Assembly: GCA_965227695.1 (NCBI GenBank)
Contig: OZ245760.1
Location: forward strand, 1,798,001-1,862,000
DNA: 64,000 nt
Source: UBA1858 sp965227695
Lineage (GTDB): Bacteria > Pseudomonadota > Gammaproteobacteria > UBA4575
Reading direction: 5' to 3'
This document shows, one piece after another, positions 62,769 through 64,000 of this stretch; position 1 is the first letter of the stretch, and every line of letters begins with the position of its first letter. A program made the position numbers and the translations under genes. The notes under the pieces were generated by a model that did not search any database, was not told the DNA's origin, and saw nothing but the letters and a program-made list of their open reading frames with translations.

Positions 62769-64000
62769 TTATTTTTCAAAACAATAATAGCCGTCCCATA
62801 AACGGTCTAATTGACGATTTGCATCGAGAAGTGATTTTGCCCGGTATTTATCAGCCTGAGCGTCAATCAATTGCAAGCGCACAAGCTTATTTAGTGCATC
62901 TTGCATATCAAAATTAATACGACACGAATAATTCTTTTCAAGCCATCGCTCTATCGATTGATCAAGATTCTGTGCTGTCATTGGTTTATTTGCAATGAGT
63001 AAGTGATAGTATCCGAGAATAGCCTCCTTAGCTTCCTCCTCCTCAGCCGAATCGATCAGGTGATGAAATACACCGGCATTATTATCAAGATTTTTAAAAT
63101 AAAGATTTTCAGCAAGCTGTTTCATAAACTTGATCTTTCTATTTTTATATTTATTAAACTGGCGCCATAAAAATCCACCCAGTCCGCCGAGCCCGATAGC
63201 CAATGCAATTAAACTTGTCTGATCAAGTTCAGCCGGCTCATCATTGATCCCTAACCAAAACGCGACTACGGACAGAAGCAACAGTAAAGTTGCACCAAGC
63301 TTGGTAACCAGCATAAAAAGACCGCCGACTGCAGTGGGTACGGCTATCATCAGTTTATCAATAGGCTTCATACGCACTTCAGTATTGGGAAAGAGCATCT
63401 CAAGATCATTTTTAGGCACGTTTCTGAATAATTTGATTATGGTAGAGCCTGGTTCAAAGTACAGGTCTGTTCTGTTTTTTTTATCGAAATAATCCTGCTT
63501 TTTAAAGCGAACATAAATTAACACCCTATCGTAAACCTGCAAGTTTACGGATTGTTTTTTTAAGCCAAACCACCGCAGAATTATTTCAGTTTTTTGTTTT
63601 GCTCCACGTCTGAAAAAAAGCACTTTTTCAAAGTCATTAAAATCAACCTGTAGTTTAACCCGGAAAAGTGATTCATGCTGCAATGCTTCATTAAGATCTG
63701 CCTCAGAAACGGCCTCGTAATTTGCTTGTTCCAGCACCTGCTTCAATTCACACTCAAGATTAAGTTTCAACTCGTCTTTGGTTGATTGTTCGGAATTTAA
63801 GACAATAGTATCTGCATCGGGGTTAAATGGGGCATAGCAATCTTTGAGATATTCCAGTTTTTTATGTAATTCAAAATGAAACAATGAAGTTATAATCTGA
63901 CAAAAACTCTTAAACTGTTGGCGATTGTCATCTGTCAGCACGCCATCATCCAGGCACATAGCAATAATATCTGAACGTCGATACGGGATAAATTTTTCTC
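62769..64000 (-). CDS. DUF3754 membrane protein, cut by the window edge
   Basis: At least 410 residues; the frame is open to the right edge (EKFIPYRRSDIIAM lies before the first internal ATG at 63959), so the true start is outside. That upstream part, with FIPYRRSD, is the usual N-terminal mark of DUF3754 (TMEM143-like). Two membrane helices lie in the middle of the visible part (LMIAVPTAVGGLFMLVTKLG, LLLLLSVVAFWLG, and SLIALAIGLGGLGGFLWRQF). Function unknown. The gene is directly upstream of can, suggesting a role tied to pH or bicarbonate; this is inference. Confidence 0.8.
   Translation of the reverse strand, partial: EKFIPYRRSDIIAMCLDDGVLTDDNRQQFKSFCQIITSLFHFELHKKLEYLKDCYAPFNPDADTIVLNSEQSTKDELKLNLECELKQVLEQANYEAVSEADLNEALQHESLFRVKLQVDFNDFEKVLFFRRGAKQKTEIILRWFGLKKQSVNLQVYDRVLIYVRFKKQDYFDKKNRTDLYFEPGSTIIKLFRNVPKNDLEMLFPNTEVRMKPIDKLMIAVPTAVGGLFMLVTKLGATLLLLLSVVAFWLGINDEPAELDQTSLIALAIGLGGLGGFLWRQFNKYKNRKIKFMKQLAENLYFKNLDNNAGVFHHLIDSAEEEEAKEAILGYYHLLIANKPMTAQNLDQSIERWLEKNYSCRINFDMQDALNKLVRLQLIDAQADKYRAKSLLDANRQLDRLWDGYYCFEK

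Noticed and set aside
1..64000. tRNA, rRNA, CRISPR arrays or a replication origin
   Set aside because: No cloverleaf with a TTCGA loop, no rRNA core sequence, no regularly spaced repeats and no DnaA-box cluster were seen in the gaps examined.

Overview
The window reads as chromosome of a gammaproteobacterium, probably marine or moderately halotolerant and able to respire at low oxygen. This rests on gene content: RapA, NhaR, BioA, YbbA/YbbP/TesA, a cbb3 oxidase, glycine-methylation betaine synthesis and a UrtABCDE uptake system, all closest in sequence character to gammaproteobacterial families. Base composition is moderately AT-rich throughout. I see no tRNA, rRNA, CRISPR array or intact insertion sequence. 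The genus cannot be named from the sequence alone.

Layout. 0-4.6 kb: an exported protein, then a small redox/stress cluster (reductase of the RibD C-terminal type, small membrane protein, pirin, NADPH-FMN reductase) divergent from a LysR regulator. 4.7-12 kb: a membrane-bound LuxR-type HTH protein and a heavy-metal RND efflux operon (His-rich membrane protein, CzcC, CzcB, CzcA) behind a near-ideal FNR/ANR-type promoter, followed by a non-coding block of nested inverted repeats. 12-14.7 kb: class V aminotransferase, exported protein, flavin reductase. 14.9-21.8 kb: an osmolyte module with glycine betaine synthesis from glycine (two methyltransferases), a betaine-type ABC importer with bioA coupled to its end, and a divergent MarR regulator resembling EctR/CosR. 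22-27.5 kb: CBS protein, YbbA-YbbP exporter, TesA, DUF3429. 27.7-31 kb: an overlapping pair of glutamate-cysteine-ligase-like and aspartoacylase-like genes, a lipoprotein and a quinone reductase.

32-39 kb: ccoNOQP with a Yip1-type membrane gene in front. It is divergent from a lipoprotein hydrolase plus a thioredoxin-like/cytochrome c/copper-monooxygenase fusion, with an FNR-like box between the two units. 40-45 kb: an Fe-S photolyase, an SDR lacking the catalytic tyrosine, AlkB and an ABC1 kinase. 45-51 kb: a glutathione peroxidase broken by one in-frame amber codon, an FMN-binding glutamate synthase-like protein, a SPOR protein, a periplasmic protein, NhaR and a DUF2059 protein. 51.6-54.4 kb: rapA.

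54.6-62 kb: a nitrogen-scavenging block on the minus strand, with urtABCDE, then formamidase (fmdA), fmdB and an orphan recombinase-type DNA-binding protein. urtA and fmdA each have a sigma-54 promoter. Each promoter also has, about 100 bp upstream, an inverted pair of GCACTA half-sites whose spacing differs by exactly 10 bp between the two. No urease is present, so the transporter may import formamide or short amides as well as, or instead of, urea. The window ends with a carbonic anhydrase behind a DUF3754 membrane protein that runs off the right edge.
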